From: Mercurialis annua
Lineage: Eukaryota > Streptophyta > Magnoliopsida > Malpighiales > Euphorbiaceae
DNA length: 64,000 nucleotides
NCBI RefSeq assembly: GCF_937616625.2
Contig: NC_065572.1
Span: forward strand, 37,227,653 to 37,291,652
Direction of reading: 5' to 3'
Position 1 is the first letter of the stretch; every line of letters begins with the position of its first letter. Made by a program: the position numbers and the translations under genes. Of this stretch, positions 61,876-64,000 are shown piece by piece. Below the pieces are notes generated by a model. The model saw nothing but the letters and a program-made list of their open reading frames with translations, made no database searches and had not been told where the DNA came from.

Positions 61876-64000
61876 AAACAAAATCGTCCTCGATTTTAAC
61901 ACAACACAAACAAAGCACAAAACACGATATATGCGCACAAGGCAACCAAAGTAAAACATATAACACAAATTCAAAGTACTAAAATAGCATTGAATATTTG
62001 ACGCAATGCGAAACCCAACGTACCTCAAGAAAAGAAAGATAACAATTCCACATAATGGACTCCGTCCCCTAAGTATACTCCCCAACTATATAACTGAATT
62101 AAAACTGAAACCATAGGCATACTTCCACTCATCAACCTACGCACTTGCATAACCACAACTCGACAAGTTGTACCTCGAATGATAACTCAAATCACCACTT
62201 ACATAAAACAACAACCCAAATTTTCACACCACGTATAAGCAAAATTAAAATTTCGACAGTTCAGTACTCCAACTATTACTTGATTAAACAAAATATAAAC
62301 CTCCAAGATTATTCAACTATAAACATTAACATTCTCACAAGGAAGGTTACTAAACTCATTCGATTTCAAACAGCTATCTAGACAACCTTGACAAGGTGCA
62401 AGGAGAAGCCCGAAACTCAAATCGCAATTCTTACAATATCAAAATCTAACACTTTAAATGAAAACCTCAAAATCCCCATTAATAACATCATGCAATACTC
62501 GTCACCTACTTAACATCTCTACACCTATTATCCCATATCAAAGATATAAATAAACTCGTTATATCAAACGAACAGTCTAGTCCAAAATTAACTAGATAAG
62601 GTTCTCGCCAATATAAATCAGCCAACTTTAACGCATCATGAAAATTGAGTTGTACACACGACAAGGACTAAGCTCGACAAGACCATCAATCTTAACGAAT
62701 CAATAAACACGTACACACCTACCGACAATCCAAAAATATATCACTTTAATCTATGATGACGAAATCTCCAAGTTACATACAAACCGACCCATTTAGAAAG
62801 ATTCTTCCACTCATACCAAGAAAGCATACAGCCCGAAGTTACCTAAATTAATTAAATACAACATACATACCAATTTTGTTTCACAAACTAAATCTATGCC
62901 GCACACAAAAGGTTAAACAACCAAACAAAACGATATCAAATTTTCAACAACAAAAAATTCACAACCAATAGTATCGATCAACCAACCTTTATTGTCGAAA
63001 CCTACTCATCACGATTCTCGAATTAGCTAACTCATAAATCCGAGCCAAACTGAAATTCTCAAAATTGTATCACCAAATATTACAGTAACCTTGCTAACAA
63101 GAGTTCACCTAAATCACATTCACCAGTAATCGGATCATTGGTTATGCTCAAAACTAAACTTATAGGTAAATAATGCAGATCACAAAACGTTACAACTTCC
63201 CACTTCTCTTTAAAAGAATTTAATATCTTATAACTCCTTTTTTTTATTTAAAAACAAAATACTATTACTGTTGGAAAAACTCCAGTTTTGAGAACACATT
63301 AAAATTTTCAAAACATTCGTATTTGAATTTACAGTTACACCTTACTTTCAAATAATTTTTCAAATCCATAAAACCGTTCAACTAACCATTTTTTTTTCTC
63401 TTTAATTCAAACTTGATAAAATTTTATCCTTTGTCAAAATGGGAAAATAAATTTATATTGAAAATATCCTCGCTCGCACAATATTCTATTTGAGTATACC
63501 AAAATGTTTAAACAAAATCGAACATGTAAAAACCAAAATTCTTTTAAAATCACCATATATACACGCACGTGGAGCATAACCAAATTCCCTAATCCAACAA
63601 CTCTCAAATCACAACTCGGAAGTTAGCACGTAAGCCTTCTAATCTGACCTCCAAATCCTATCATACTTATTAAAACAATAATTCGAGTGCAATTTACTAC
63701 TTCCTACGAAACACAAAATTATGATACTACAAACCGATCAATCATAACGTAATCGTCCTCAATTCAACACCATCATCACAGAGTATTTGTCTAGCTACCT
63801 TTCGGTAAAATTTCAAACCATTTGAAATTCATCTACTTCATAAATACAATTATCCCAAGGTGACTCACGAGTTCGTTTCAAAATATTTTTCTCAAAAACA
63901 CTTTATTGCAAAATCCACTTTACATAATTGTGCGCCAGGGTGATGACACCTCTCATCCCCAAAGAGTTGCATCCAACTCTAACCATTTCAATGCACGTGA
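61876..64000 (-). mobile_element. Internal 3' region of the gypsy element, no coding recognised
   Basis: AT-rich, non-satellite sequence between the polypurine tract and the window end. On the minus strand, where gag-pol would lie, stops are frequent. The longest frame (61825-62085) overlaps the LTR boundary and has no integrase, chromodomain or reverse-transcriptase motif that I can see. The longest plus frames (61572-61982 and 62145-62381) likewise show no known motif. This is either a long 3' untranslated region or part of a non-autonomous element; the rest lies outside the window. Confidence 0.7.

Noticed and set aside
61572..61982. 136-codon plus-strand frame over the gypsy LTR boundary
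   Set aside because: It runs antisense to the element and crosses the LTR terminus and polypurine tract; its sequence has no known motif.

Overview
This window is plant nuclear repeat DNA, and I find no host gene in it. Positions 1-59028 are one very large tandem satellite with a monomer of about 60 bp, interrupted twice by sequence from one LTR retrotransposon family. Positions 59029-64000 are the 3' end of a different, minus-strand LTR retrotransposon that has inserted into the array edge. The plant assignment rests on the two LTR types: one has TGTAACACCCCG / GGGTCGTGACA ends with a TTGGGGAGAA polypurine tract, the other is a 1.97-kb TGTT...AACA LTR with a TATAAATA box. I cannot name the species; a eudicot is likely but not proven.

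Layout. (1) 1 to about 4480: diverged satellite with local duplications of about 0.36 kb and 1.5-1.9 kb. (2) About 4480-36541: a higher-order repeat (HOR) domain. Blocks of 53-61 monomers (3198, 3556, 3656 or 3685 bp) recur with the same variant monomers in the same order; the most homogeneous part is 12.7-32.4 kb. (3) 36542-36780: first 239 bp of a retrotransposon LTR, cut off and joined to the middle of a HOR unit. (4) 36784-42929: more HOR sequence, with a 719-bp internal duplication, a patch of foreign monomers and a conversion-like tract. (5) 42930-44898: complete solo LTR with a perfect 5-bp target duplication (ACAAA). (6) 44899 to about 56145: a second, more diverged HOR domain with a 7.2-kb duplication and a 995-bp duplication. 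(7) About 56146-59028: a distinct edge family with a 1.72-1.75 kb repeat. (8) 59029-64000: minus-strand Ty3/gypsy-type 3' LTR (2832 bp), polypurine tract and at least 2.1 kb of internal sequence with no recognisable coding.

The 60-bp monomer equals 20 codons and one frame lacks stops, so dozens of reading frames encoding a 20-residue repeat appear. They start and stop wherever indels fall and are not annotated as genes. What is notable is the satellite: each monomer has three in-phase AACGTT cores, two of them forming a 6-bp-stem hairpin, and five CpGs whose variants are mostly CG to TG or CA, which suggests heavy cytosine methylation. The HOR units are mosaics that record unequal exchange and conversion-like events, and the duplicated LTR start (5 differences in 239 bp) dates one of them. 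Together this fits a centromeric or pericentromeric satellite domain; that location is inference.
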